A stretch of 64,000 nt of DNA from Macrostomum hystrix (Eukaryota; Platyhelminthes; Macrostomidae): assembly GCA_950097015.1 (NCBI GenBank), contig CATNEN010000001.1, positions 15,973,501 through 16,037,500 of the forward strand. The letters are read 5' to 3'. The stretch's first letter is position 1; each line of letters opens with the position of its first letter. The translations under genes were made by a program, and so were the position numbers. Positions 11,358-21,509 of this stretch are shown here, piece after piece. The notes under the pieces were generated by a model. That model was not told the DNA's origin. It saw only the letters and a list, made by a program, of their open reading frames with translations, and did not search any database.

Positions 11358-11690
11358 TGAGGTGGTGGCTGCCCTGTCTGACTTATAGGGGGTGGGTGCT
11401 CAGCCTGACTTTGAGGTGGTGGGTGCCCTGCCTGACTATGAGGTTGTGGGTGTCCTGCCTGACTTTGAGGTGGTGGGTGCCCTGCCTGACTTTGAGGTGG
11501 TGGGTGCCCTGCCTGACTTTGAGGTGGTGGGTGCCCTGCCTGACTATGAGGTGGTGGGTGCCCTGCCTGACTTTGAGGTGGTGGGTGCCCTGCCTGACTT
11601 TGAGGTGGTGGGTGCCCTGCCTGACTATGAGGTGGTGGGTGCCCTGCCTGACTTTGAGGTGGTGGGTGCCCTGCCTGACTGGGCGTCCTA
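11358..11690 (+). repeat. 27 bp minisatellite
   Basis: About twelve units of tttgaggtggtgggtgccct with gcctgac; the variable third base of the first codon-like triplet (ttt or tat) is the main difference. 27 is a multiple of three, so open frames run through on both strands. Confidence 0.95.
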
Positions 11691-12000
11691 ATTAAAGTCA
11701 ATGAATATATGTAGTATTTGTTTAAATTGTTTAAAATCTGAAAAAGTAGGTAATTTGCATTTAGATCGCTTAGAGAGAACGGCTGCGATTTCGCAGTTAA
11801 ACAAACTAAACTGTGCTTGGTGCAATCATTGAAAGACAATATGTATTTATGCGTCCTTTGTACTTAATAACATAATTAGAGTACAGCTATTTTTTAGTTA
11901 ATGTGAAACACATGTCCCAGTCTGTATAGCATGGGCGAGAGGTAATGAAGAGCTCAAGTGCATGCTGAGCCCTATAGTTTTTATTTCAAGTGCAAACCCT

Positions 12001-12379
12001 ATAATAATAATAATAATAATAATTGCAGGAGGGCTGCGGGCAATGGCACATCATTTGGTGACACTAGACCCGCAGCCAGCGAGGAGGCAATTCTGCCCAT
12101 TTCGCTGACTCCTGAGCACACACGCACACAGATAGTTTACGCAGGCACACGCTCACACAGGTGTGTACATCTGCCCTGACTTTCTCATTGTCAGGCAGTG
12201 TACACTCTCACTGTGCCTTGGGGGTTGACCCTCTAAGGGCGTAAATTGCACGACAAGCCCCCAAGCGTTCTCTACGCGGCTGCGCCCCAAATAAATGTGG
12301 CCTCGCCGTGGAATATCGAACTTAGGGACTGTGCAGTGCGAGAGGCAAACGCGTTCACCGCTCTGCCACCGACCCCCTG
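12001..12379 (-). mobile_element. tRNA-derived SINE with (ATT)n tail and 13 bp target duplication
   Basis: On the minus strand the element starts at 12379 with a tRNA-like head: an A box (tggcagagcggtga, near 12369) and a B box (gttcgatattcc, near 12324), the internal RNA polymerase III promoter. The body is about 300 bp and ends in (ATT)n at 12001-12024. A perfect direct repeat aagtgcaaaccct flanks it at 11988-12000 and 12380-12392, as expected for LINE-mediated integration. The acceptor stem is not paired, so it is a SINE and not a tRNA gene. The perfect duplication suggests a fairly young insertion. Confidence 0.9.
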
Positions 12380-12486
12380 AAGTGCAAACCCTAGTCTTTG
12401 TTTCATATTTCTGCAAAGAAAACTCAAAACCTGCTCAGCAAAATAAAATCGTATTTGTAATTCTAAACAAATGGGCAAGAGATGCA

Positions 12487-12743
12487 CTAATTAATAAAAT
12501 ACGAGTATAGTCTCTGCTTTTTTGTGTTAACAGACAATGCCATTTTTAGACATTCTTGCTCAGCCCTCATGCACCCAAGCAGCTCAACATTTTCGGCTAC
12601 CCCGCTAACAACAAGAGACATCTCAAGTACAGAGATGGTTTTTTGCAAATTAAGGTTTGAATAGTTTTCTATACTTGCTAAATACTTTTCTTTCTCAGAG
12701 CAGTTGAGTACTGTGGACTCCTGAGCCTTGTATATTGTAACCA
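12487..12743 (-). CDS. Possible 3'-terminal exon of an unrecognised gene
   Basis: An acceptor-like gattgcag precedes 12743, followed by an 85-codon open frame to a TAG at 12487. Its composition looks like real protein (mixed charged and hydrophobic, e.g. EKEKYLASIENYSNLNLQ and VSGVAENVELLGC). I do not recognise a family. If real, its other exons lie above 15.6 kb and the 21 bp minisatellite would be in an intron. No matching upstream exon could be identified, so this is tentative. Confidence 0.3.
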
Positions 12744-12796
12744 CTGCAATCTAACACACATCGAAACAGTCTTTATTTTAATCAGGAGCCGTATAA

Positions 12797-15555
12797 CAGG
12801 TATTCAAGCTGTTCTAACAGTTATTGAAGCTGTTCTAACAGGCCTTGAAGCTGTTCTAACAGGTCTTGAAGCTGTTCTAACAGTTATTGAAGCTGTTCTA
12901 ACAGTTATTGAAGCTTTTCTAACAGTTATTGAAGCTGTTCTAACAGGTCTTGAAGCTGTTGTAACAGATCTTGAAGCTGTTCTAACAGTTATTGAAGCTG
13001 TTCTAACAGGTCTTGAAGCTGTTCTAACAGTTATTGAAGCTGTTCTAACAGTTATTGAAGCTGTTCTAACAGGTCTTGAAGCTGTTCTAACAGTTATTGA
13101 AGCTTTTCTAACAGTTATTGAAGCTTTTCTAACAGTTATTGAAGCTGTTCTAACAGGTCTTGAAGCTGTTGTAACAGATCTTGAAGCTGTTCTAACAGTT
13201 ATTGAAGCTTTTCTAACAGTTATTGAAGCTGTTCTAACAGGTCTTGAAGCTGTTGTAACAGATCTTGAAGCTGTTCTAACAGTTATTGAAGCTGTTCTAA
13301 CAGGTCTTGAAGCTGTTCTAACAGGTCTTGAAGCTGTTCTAACAGTTATTGAAGCTGTTCTAACAGGTCTTGAAGCTGTTCTAACAGGTCTTGAAGGTGT
13401 TCTAACAGTTATTGAAGCTGTTCTAACAGGTCTTGAAGCTGTTCTAACAGGTCTTGAAGCTGTTCTAACAGTTATTGAAGCTGTTCTAACAGGTCTTGAA
13501 GCTGTTCTAACAGGTCTTGAAGCTGTTCTAACAGTTATTGAAGCTGTTCTAACAGGTCTTGAAGCTGTTCTAACAGGTCTTGAAGCTGTTCTAACAGTTA
13601 TTGAAGCTGTTCTAACAGGTCTTGAAGCTGTTCTAACAGATCTTGAAGCTGTTCTAACAGTTATTGAAGCTGTTCTAACAGGTCTTGAAGCTGTTCTAAC
13701 AGGTCTTGAAGCTGTTGTAACAGATCTTGAAGCTGTTCTAACAGTTATTGAAGCTGTTCTAACAGGTCTTGAAGCTGTTCTAACAGTTATTGAAGCTGTT
13801 CTAACAGTTATTGAAGCTGTTCTAGCAGTTATTGAAGCTGTTCTAACAGTTATTGAAGCTGTTCTAACAGGTCTTGAAGCTGTTCTAACAGTTATTGAAG
13901 CTTTTCTAACAGTTATTGAAGCTTTTCTAACAGTTATTGAAGCTGTTCTAACAGGTCTTGAAGCTGTTGTAACAGATCTTGAAGCTGTTCTAACAGTTAT
14001 TGAAGCTTTTCTAACAGTTATTGAAGCTGTTCTAACAGGTCTTGAAGCTGTTGTAACAGATCTTGAAGCTGTTCTAACAGTTATTGAAGCTGTTCTAACA
14101 GGTCTTGAAGCTGTTCTAACAGGTCTTGAAGCTGTTCTAACAGTTATTGAAGCTGTTCTAACAGGTCTTGAAGCTGTTCTAACAGGTCTTGAAGGTGTTC
14201 TAACAGTTATTGAAGCTGTTCTAACAGGTCTTGAAGCTGTTCTAACAGGTCTTGAAGCTGTTCTAACAGTTATTGAAGCTGTTCTAACAGGTCTTGAAGC
14301 TGTTCTAACAGGTCTTGAAGCTGTTCTAACAGTTATTGAAGCTGTTCTAACAGGTCTTGAAGCTGTTCTAACAGGTCTTGAAGCTGTTCTAACAGTTATT
14401 GAAGCTGTTCTAACAGGTCTTGAAGCTGTTCTAACAGATCTTGAAGCTGTTCTAACAGTTATTGAAGCTGTTCTAACAGGTCTTGAAGCTGTTCTAACAG
14501 GTCTTGAAGCTGTTGTAACAGATCTTGAAGCTGTTCTAACAGTTATTGAAGCTGTTCTAACAGGTCTTGAAGCTGTTCTAACAGTTATTGAAGCTGTTCT
14601 AACAGTTATTGAAGCTGTTCTAACAGTTATTGAAGCTGTTCTAACAGTTATTGAAGCTGTTCTAACAGTTATTGAAGCTGTTCTAACAGTTATTGAAGCT
14701 GTTCTAACAGGTCTTGAAGCTGTTCTAACAGGCCTTGAAGCTGTTCTAACAGGCCTTGAAGCTGTTCTAACAGGTCTTGAAGCTGTTCTAACAGTTATTG
14801 AAGCTGTTCTAACAGGTCTTGAAGCTGTTCTAACAGGTCTTGAAGCTGTTCTAACAGTTATTGAAGCTGTTCTAACAGTTATTGAAGCTGTTCTAACAGG
14901 TCTTAAAGCTGTTCTAACAGGTCTTGAAGCTGTTGTAACAGATCTTGAAGCTGTTCTAACAGTTATTGAAGCTGTTCTAACAGGTCTTGAAGCTGTTCTA
15001 ACAGGTCTTGAAGCTGTTCTAACAGTTATTGAAGCTGTTCTAACAGTTATTGAAGCTGTTCTAACAGGTCTTGAAGCTGTTCTAACAGGTCTTGAAGCTG
15101 TTCTAACAGGTCTTGAAGCTGTTCTAACAGTTATTGAAGCTGTTCTAACAGTTATTGAAGCTGTTCTAACAGGTCTTGAAGCTGTTCTAACAGGTCTTGA
15201 AGCTGTTCTAACAGTTATTGAAGCTGTTCTAACAGTTATTGAAGCTGTTCTAACAGGTCTTGAAGCTGTTCTAACAGTTATTGAAGCTGTTCTAACAGTT
15301 ATTGAAGCTGTTCTAACAGGTCTTGAAGCTGTTCTAACAGGTCTTGAAGCTGTTCTAACAGATCTTGAAGCTGTTCTAACAGTTATTGAAGCTGTTCTAA
15401 CAGGTCTTGAAGCTGTTCTAACAGGTCTTGAAGCTGTTCTAACAGTTATTGAAGCTGTTCTAACAGATCTTAAAGCTGTTCTAACAGATCTTAAAGCTGT
15501 TCTAACAGATCTTAAAGCTGTTCTAACAGGTCTTGAAGCTGTTCTAACAGGTCTT
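12797..15555 (-). repeat. 21 bp minisatellite with higher-order structure (~130 units)
   Basis: Units are gttctaacaggtcttgaagc plus t, mixed with a second type carrying agttatt in place of aggtctt, and rarer agatctt and ctttt variants. The rare variants recur at a fixed offset of 798 bp (38 units): aagctttt at 13100, 13121 and 13205 against 13898, 13919 and 14003, and ttgaaggt at 13391 against 14189. A block of 38 units was therefore duplicated in tandem. The 924-codon minus-strand open frame across the array is a repeat artefact. Confidence 0.97.
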
Positions 15556-15579
15556 CTCTCATATTTCTCATATTTCAAT

Positions 15580-16735
15580 ATTTTAATATTGCCTATTTCA
15601 TATTCTGTTTATGTAACACTACAGATGCAAAGCAAGACAGCATTTTTATGGGATCGAGATTATTCCTCGATTTTCATGTGACCGACTTCAGCCAAATGTT
15701 CCGTTTTCTGCAGCCTAGCAATATTTTTCCCGAATTATAGTTTAGTGAGGTCTGCAGCTTTCGCTACAGCTCATGCATTATTCATACACGCGCTTGTAAG
15801 TACCTGCAATCCTGCATGCAGTGAGTTTCCGAACACGAAACAGAATTTCGCAATTCCTATTCGGAATGTGTTAAGTTTTACACAAGCATTACTGAACCGA
15901 TTTGCGGCTAAGGTCACAAATTACTACCGATCTAATAATGACTTTAACAGTATTAGTAGGAGCGTCAACAATCAAACTGAACTCAAACCGATCCTTCATT
16001 GCTTCGACCATCAGCCCAACCATTAAAGTTAAAATTAACCTTAGGCATGCAAATTTCGAAAATAGCCACAAGCCCTATGGACGCACATCTACAATATGCT
16101 GTGACTCTGATTTTAGTTTATCTGATCTGTTTATCTGTTAAGAAGTTGAATTTCCTAGACGCGGCAGAGCTTTGTTTGCGTTTTACCTATCATGGCCTTG
16201 TCTTGTTGAACAGGTCAGAAATACACCTATAGGCATTCAAGTGTAAACCACGGAGACTGCTTATCGCTACGGTTGCAACCTCTGACCCACGGCCCCACAA
16301 AAACACCTTGCCAGGTTTTAACCTCTTCGCTGCCTAGCTTCATTGTCTGCCTCATATCACCACTGTTAATCCTGCGCGCTCTCTTCTTTCTCTCTCTCTC
16401 CCTCTCTCGTATGACAGGAAATATAGTAGCTAATATACAAGTACAAGGCGAATAATGAGCTCTTAGAATAGGTATGAAGACGCACAAATCTCGTATATTT
16501 TGCAATACCCTTAACGTACTACTCAATATTAGGCTGCATAGCATTTTACAACGGAAAATATCAAAAGTTGGCAAGTCTGTCAGGAATCTGTTTCAAAGAC
16601 AGGAGCTTCATGACTTCAAACTATCGCTTCATTGCGGCGACATCCTCGGAGTCTAAAAGCTGACAAGAGGAATTTGGATCAGTTTCGCGGCCCGACTCAC
16701 TGCCAGTTATGCCACTTGGCTCAGTCGCCTGCTCA
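15580..16735. other. Gene-poor spacer
   Basis: No supported gene. A minus-strand open frame at 16071-15889 has some protein-like composition but no recognisable domain or clear splice sites. A CT-rich microsatellite lies at about 16381-16410. Confidence 0.45.
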
Positions 16736-16737
16736 GT

Positions 16738-17535
16738 CTCAGGATCAGTGAGATGTGATAAAGTACCTGTGAGATGTGATCAAGGATCAGTGAGATGTGA
16801 TAAAGTACCCATGAGATGTGATCAAGGATCAGTGAGATGTGATAAAGTACCAATGAGATGTGATCAAGGATCAGTGAGATGTCATAAAGTACCAATGAGA
16901 TGTGATCAAGGATCAGTGAGATGTGATAAAGTACCAATGAGATGTGATCAAGGATCAGTGAGATGTGATAAAGTACCAATGAGATGTGATCAAGGATCAT
17001 TGAGATGTGATAAAGTACCAATGAGATGTGATCAAGGATCAGTGAGATGTGATCAAGGATCAGTGAGATGTGATCAAGGATCAGTGAGATGTGATCAAGG
17101 ATCAGTGAGATGTGATCAAGGATCAGTGAGATGTGATCAAGGATCAGTGAGATGTGATAAAGTACCTGTGAGATGTGATCAAGGATCAGTGAGATGTGAT
17201 CAAGGATCAGTGAGATGTGATCAAGGATCAGTGAGATGTGATCAAGGATCAGTGAGATGTGATCAAGGATCAGTGAGATGTGATCAAGGATCAGTGAGAT
17301 GTGATCAAGGATCAGTGAGATGTGATCAAGGATCAGTGAGATGTGATCAAGGATCAGTGAGATGTGATCAAGGATCAGTGAGATGTGATCAAGGATCAGT
17401 GAGATGTGATAAAGTACCTGTGAGATGTGATCAAGGATCAGTGAGATGTGATCAAGGATCAGTGAGATGTGATAAAGTACCTGTGAGATGTGATCAAGGA
17501 TCAGTGAGATGTGATCAGGTACCAGTTAGATGTGA
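16738..17535 (+). repeat. 21 bp minisatellite with two alternating monomers
   Basis: Monomer A is gatcaaggatcagtgagatg+t and monomer B is gataaagtaccaatgagatg+t. The left third alternates A-B as a 42 bp dimer; the rest is almost pure A with isolated B units. The long plus-strand open frame is an artefact of the 21 bp period. Confidence 0.96.
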
Positions 17536-17602
17536 TTTTGGGATCAAAAGTCAGAATTCGAGAACATTCTTACAAAAATTAAAAACGAACAAAACATTTT
17601 AA

Positions 17603-18170
17603 AATCACTTGTTTGTCAGATTTTCAAACCAGATGACAGAGAAATCTAAATCTGAGTTATTTCAGCTGAAGGAAGTACAGATTCTTGTACTGAGTAGCGT
17701 GCAGATTTGAGCACTTTATTATTGCAAAAATATCAGGTAAGTTTAATTACCACAGAGGATGGTATATAGACCATAACATTTAGTGCTGTAATATTGAAAT
17801 TTTAATATAGTTTGATCCTATAAGATGCCATTTTATTAGTTATCAGCATTCTACAAGTAATTTAGTACGAAATATTCAACTGGTGCCTTACAGTATAGCA
17901 TTAGGTCATTTATACAGCGAATTTCAATGAAAAATATATATTCAGATATAAAAGTACTTCCCGACAAGTTTTGCTGTAGCTAAGCAATACGAAACAAAGC
18001 AAAGTGACCATTTCACTCTGGTCATTCAATGAGTGACCATAGAATGACGTTCAGGAACATTGTAGTGCATCTTTTATAAGCTTGAATCATTCACAGAGCG
18101 TTAATAAAAAATAGACAATGGTTAAGTACGAGTAGTCGAACGCAGTCGGCAGTTTATGCTTCTATTAAAT
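17603..18170. other. 3' flank of the angel gene
   Basis: AT-rich non-coding sequence. On the minus strand several AATAAA-like words occur (for example near 17715 and 18105), consistent with the 3' UTR and polyadenylation region of the gene that ends at 18171. Confidence 0.4.
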
Positions 18171-19964
18171 CTACAGCTTGCTGGTCACATTGGGTTTGTC
18201 ATCTTGGTTAGCGCTATTCAATAATATCCAACGAAACTTGGCGCACAACGGCAAATGATCGGACGATTGTAGCCGATTCGGTATGCCGCCAATCTGGTTC
18301 ATCTGGCGCGGTGTCAGGAGGTTCAACTGGGCCAGACAGTGCAGCTGTTCGCCACTGACAGTGCCAGCACATTTGCCAGAGTTATAAAATATGGCATCGA
18401 CTGTGCAAGTGTCGTGAGCAGTGTAAGAAGTGATTGTGAACAGGTCACCCGAATTGCGATAGTCGTAGGCTGACCTAAAGCGCATCTGGTGAGTTAGCAC
18501 CGACTGGCTTGGAGGAGGCGAAGGCGGCGAGGAAGAAGCTGGCCGGTTGCTGAACTGGCAGTCCAGCGTCAGGCCGGCCTGTTTCAACAGTCCCGGATTC
18601 AGAGTGATCTGAGATCTTCGCCTCAAGAAGCTGGTGGCGTTCTGCATGGAAATGTCCGACACTAGCAGATCGTCCAGATTAAGGCTGCCCTCTAGAAAAA
18701 GTTTAAACAGAGCCGAATTCGGCTGGGCGTTTAGGTCGCCGCACAGAATGACGGGATCGCCTGGCGGCACAGTGCGGGAAAGAGTGGCCAGAAGTGTGGC
18801 CGATTGCAACAATTTAGCATCGCCGCGATTCGGATTAAACAGCAAGTGAGTGTTGGCCAGTGCCAGTCGGCTAGACGGATCGGATAACAAGCTTAGCACG
18901 GCCACCTGGGCTACATTGTGATAGGCCATGGACTGGGGGCGCTCGCGATAGAACTCGATGGGCGTGTAATCCTCCAAGCGGAACATGTCACGACGCCAGA
19001 ATATGGCGCAGCCGTCCAAAGCTTTCCCAGTTTTGGCTAAGAATCGTCCGCTAAATCCCAGAGAATCAAGTTCGCGTTCGAAATAATTATTATAAGCATC
19101 CGGCTCCATCTCTTGAAGGCAGATCAGATCGGCCCTGAGGCAGCGAATGTCTGATAGTATATTCAGCCGACGAAGTGGCCAATTAAGCCAGCGAGGATTG
19201 CGCACGTGAGTGTACAGGTTGGGATTGAACTCCAGATGGCACTGAGCAAGAATATTATAGGATAGGACTGTAAAGTCTACCTGCCTATTGGAGGCTAAAC
19301 TTGGCGCCGGTTCTGGAAAGTGTTTCCATTGTCTCAGACTAGGCGAGGCCGTATTGCAGGAAGTGGAATATTGGCGACTGCCGCCCGAAGATGTTTGATA
19401 GGGCCGGTGGCGAAAGATACTGCCGCTCCGAGGTCGGGGAGCATCGCGATGCTGCTGCTGATGCTGATACTGATACTGCTGCTGCTGATGCTGATACTGC
19501 TGATATTGTTGATGCTGATAGTGAATAGGATAGTGACCTCGCTGTTGTTGGTGTTGCAAACTGAAGCCAGACGCAGCGATAGACTCGTTAAAATACTGCT
19601 GAGTAGGTATGACGGGATGAAAACTAAAAGCACCAGTCTGATTGGCCAAGCCAATAGTACCGTTGTTATAGCAGTGATATTGGTTGCCATAGTAACCGTG
19701 GTGGCTCTGCTGCTGCTGCTGTTGCTGATGATGATAAACAGAGCGACGGAAAACAGAACCACTAGTATCTTGAGGGCCACATTGATCATGCATGACTGCT
19801 GACTTAGCACCGATTAAGTTGCTGCTATAGACCACAGGCCCTGATGCTGATGCTGTTGCTAATGAGTGCCACCTGTGCAGGCCAACAATGCTGACACTGG
19901 TGCTTAAGGAGCGAAGAAGTGGCTGCAATAAACATGTAGAATATTGACTGTCTGTGGGGCTCAT
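18171..19964 (-). CDS. angel: Angel-family (CCR4/nocturnin-type) endonuclease/exonuclease/phosphatase protein
   Basis: A single 597-codon exon. Residues 1-225 are low complexity, with glutamine/histidine-rich tracts at about 78-90 and 137-172 and a basic, hydroxyl-rich start that might be a targeting peptide. The EEP domain runs from about 230 (FTVLSYNILAQC) to the C-terminus. Catalytic motifs present are LICLQEME (metal-binding Glu, ~285), NTHLLFNP, CGDLNAQPNS, VDAIFY and SSDHLPL (catalytic Asp-His). The NPRWLNWPLR segment and the order of motifs are typical of Angel1/2 rather than CNOT6 (no LRR). Family members act on RNA, either as deadenylase-like nucleases or as 2',3'-cyclic phosphatases. 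The frame is also open without a Met upstream through a 33 bp repeat, so a longer N-terminus is possible if an upstream exon exists. Confidence 0.88.
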   Translation of the reverse strand: MSPTDSQYSTCLLQPLLRSLSTSVSIVGLHRWHSLATASASGPVVYSSNLIGAKSAVMHDQCGPQDTSGSVFRRSVYHHQQQQQQQSHHGYYGNQYHCYNNGTIGLANQTGAFSFHPVIPTQQYFNESIAASGFSLQHQQQRGHYPIHYQHQQYQQYQHQQQQYQYQHQQQHRDAPRPRSGSIFRHRPYQTSSGGSRQYSTSCNTASPSLRQWKHFPEPAPSLASNRQVDFTVLSYNILAQCHLEFNPNLYTHVRNPRWLNWPLRRLNILSDIRCLRADLICLQEMEPDAYNNYFERELDSLGFSGRFLAKTGKALDGCAIFWRRDMFRLEDYTPIEFYRERPQSMAYHNVAQVAVLSLLSDPSSRLALANTHLLFNPNRGDAKLLQSATLLATLSRTVPPGDPVILCGDLNAQPNSALFKLFLEGSLNLDDLLVSDISMQNATSFLRRRSQITLNPGLLKQAGLTLDCQFSNRPASSSPPSPPPSQSVLTHQMRFRSAYDYRNSGDLFTITSYTAHDTCTVDAIFYNSGKCAGTVSGEQLHCLAQLNLLTPRQMNQIGGIPNRLQSSDHLPLCAKFRWILLNSANQDDKPNVTSKL

Positions 19965-20637
19965 TGCTCTGTGGGATAACTGCTTAGCTGGGTCATTGCT
20001 CTGTGACGATAATTGCTTAGCTGGGTCATTGCTCTGTGAGGATAATTGCTTAGCTGGGTCATTGCTCTGTGGGGATAATTGCTTAGCTGGGTCATTGCTC
20101 TGTGAGGATAATTGCTTAGCTGGGTCATTGCTCTGTGACGATAATTGCTTAGCTGTGTCATTGCTCTGTGAGGATAATTGCTTAGCTGGGTCATTGCTCT
20201 GTGGGGATAATTGCTTAGCTGGGTCATTGCTCTGTGAGGATAATTGCTTAGCTGGGTCATTGCTCTGTGACGATAATTGCTTAGCTGGGTCATTGCTCTG
20301 TGACGATAATTGCTTAGCTGGGTCATTGCTCTGTGGGGATAATTGCTTAGCTGGGTCATTGCTCTGTGGGGATAATTGCTTAGCTGGGTCATTGCTCTGT
20401 GGGGATAATTGCTTAGCTGGGTCATTGCTCTGTGGGGATAATTGCTTAGCTGGGTCATTGCTCTGTGAGGATAATTGCTTAGCTGGGTCATTGCTCTGTG
20501 GGGATAATTGCTTAGCTGGGTCATTGCTCTGTGGGGATAATTGCTTAGCTGGGTCATTGCTCTGTGGGGATAATTGCTTAGCTGGGTCATTGCTCTGTGG
20601 GGATAATTGCTTAGCTGGGTCATTGCGCTGTGTGGTT
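19962..20637 (-). repeat. 33 bp minisatellite abutting the angel start codon
   Basis: About twenty units of ggataattgcttagctgggt with cattgctctgtgg (plus-strand view). On the minus strand every unit contains an ATG in a frame (MTQLSNYPHRA repeats) whose stop overlaps the angel ATG as ATGA. Another frame reads straight into angel without a stop. Confidence 0.95.
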
Positions 20638-20876
20638 CATAGCATAAGAAATTATTTTGTAACAATTAAAAAGTATAAATTTGAAAGAATTAAGTCTAGA
20701 CATTGCTAGGGTGTTGCAGTGTTTGAGCAGACAGAATGCAGAAAAACTGTATTTTCTACAGTACAGAGATAAAATTCTAGCAGATAATCAAGCTGACACA
20801 ATGGCTAACATGCTAAATGAAAATAACAAACAAGTGGACTATAGAAACTATGAAAATAAAATGCTAGCACTATAGA

Positions 20877-21468
20877 TTACTTTATTTCATCTTCAACAGA
20901 CAAGCTTTTTGGAACAAGAGATAATCCAATTCGGGATGTAACAGAGTCGGCATCTGAAATGATAAAAAAAATTAGGAATCTAATTCAATTACTAGCAGCG
21001 TTATTGTGCAAATTTTAAATTATAAACAAAACAATAAACACTTGCAATCAATAACAGTCGGATACTTTTCGTAGCAGTCGCGTTGAAATTCTAAAACGGC
21101 GGAAGGGAAATATAAAAAAGGTAATCATTTTTAACGTTAAATAGTCAAATCTGGGCTATCTTCCCATTTAGGGAGTAGAAGATAGGATTATTGAGAGTAG
21201 AAAGGGTAAGGAGAGAGAGTAGAGGGAGGGCGAGAGGGTAGAGGGAGAGAGTAGAGGGAGAGATGGTTGAGGCAAAAGCTCAAAGGGAGATAAGCAGCAG
21301 CCTACCGGGATTGAGTTTCATGCGGATGGTAGCCACAAGGCTTCCAATGAAGAGCGGAACAGGCAGTGCCAGGACCAGCACTGAAACATTCCACCGGCGA
21401 AGCAGCTGACGGTTGTAGCGAGCCATCTCGCGACTCTTGATCAGAAGCTGCGACTTCGGCTTAGTCAT
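20877..21468 (-). CDS. Small single-pass membrane protein, two exons, unknown function
   Basis: Exon 1 is 21468-21306 and begins MTKPKSQLLIKSREMARYNR. The donor is gtaggc. Exon 2 is 20953-20877, preceded by a strong polypyrimidine acceptor (tttttttatcatttcag), and ends in TAA. Joining them in phase 1 gives 79 residues. Residues ~30-50 (VSVLVLALPVPLFIGSLVAT) form one membrane helix, preceded by a basic segment and followed by a polar, acidic tail (SVEDEIK). That layout resembles small mitochondrial inner-membrane or ER proteins, but I do not recognise the family. The 5' end sits at the edge of the large 11/15 bp satellite. Both splice junctions are my reading and untested. Confidence 0.55.
21130..21270 (+). 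repeat. Purine-rich (GAGA) tract in the intron of the small membrane-protein gene
   Basis: Repeated gagagagtagagggaga-type sequence at about 21200-21265. It is simple sequence, seen on the minus strand as a polypyrimidine run inside the inferred intron. Confidence 0.6.
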
Positions 21469-21509
21469 TGCAGATGCGCTGGCTCTGGAAACAGGCACGG
21501 ATACACAGT

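Noticed and set aside
12310-12377. A possible tRNA gene (minus)
   Set aside because: A and B boxes are present but the acceptor stem does not pair; the element has a tail and a target duplication, so it is a SINE.
12804-15578. A 924-codon open frame on the minus strand
   Set aside because: It is the 21 bp minisatellite read in one of several open frames; the repeat has no stop in that frame and no other coding signs.
15889-16071. A 60-codon minus-strand open frame with some protein-like composition
   Set aside because: No splice signals or matching neighbours were found; too short and isolated to call a gene.
16709-17602. A 297-codon plus-strand open frame
   Set aside because: It is the other 21 bp minisatellite; the protein is a seven-residue repeat without a plausible domain.
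20681-20875. A 64-codon plus-strand open frame ending just before the small membrane-protein gene's stop
   Set aside because: It has no splice sites or recognisable domain, and it lies against the opposite-strand exon; probably chance.
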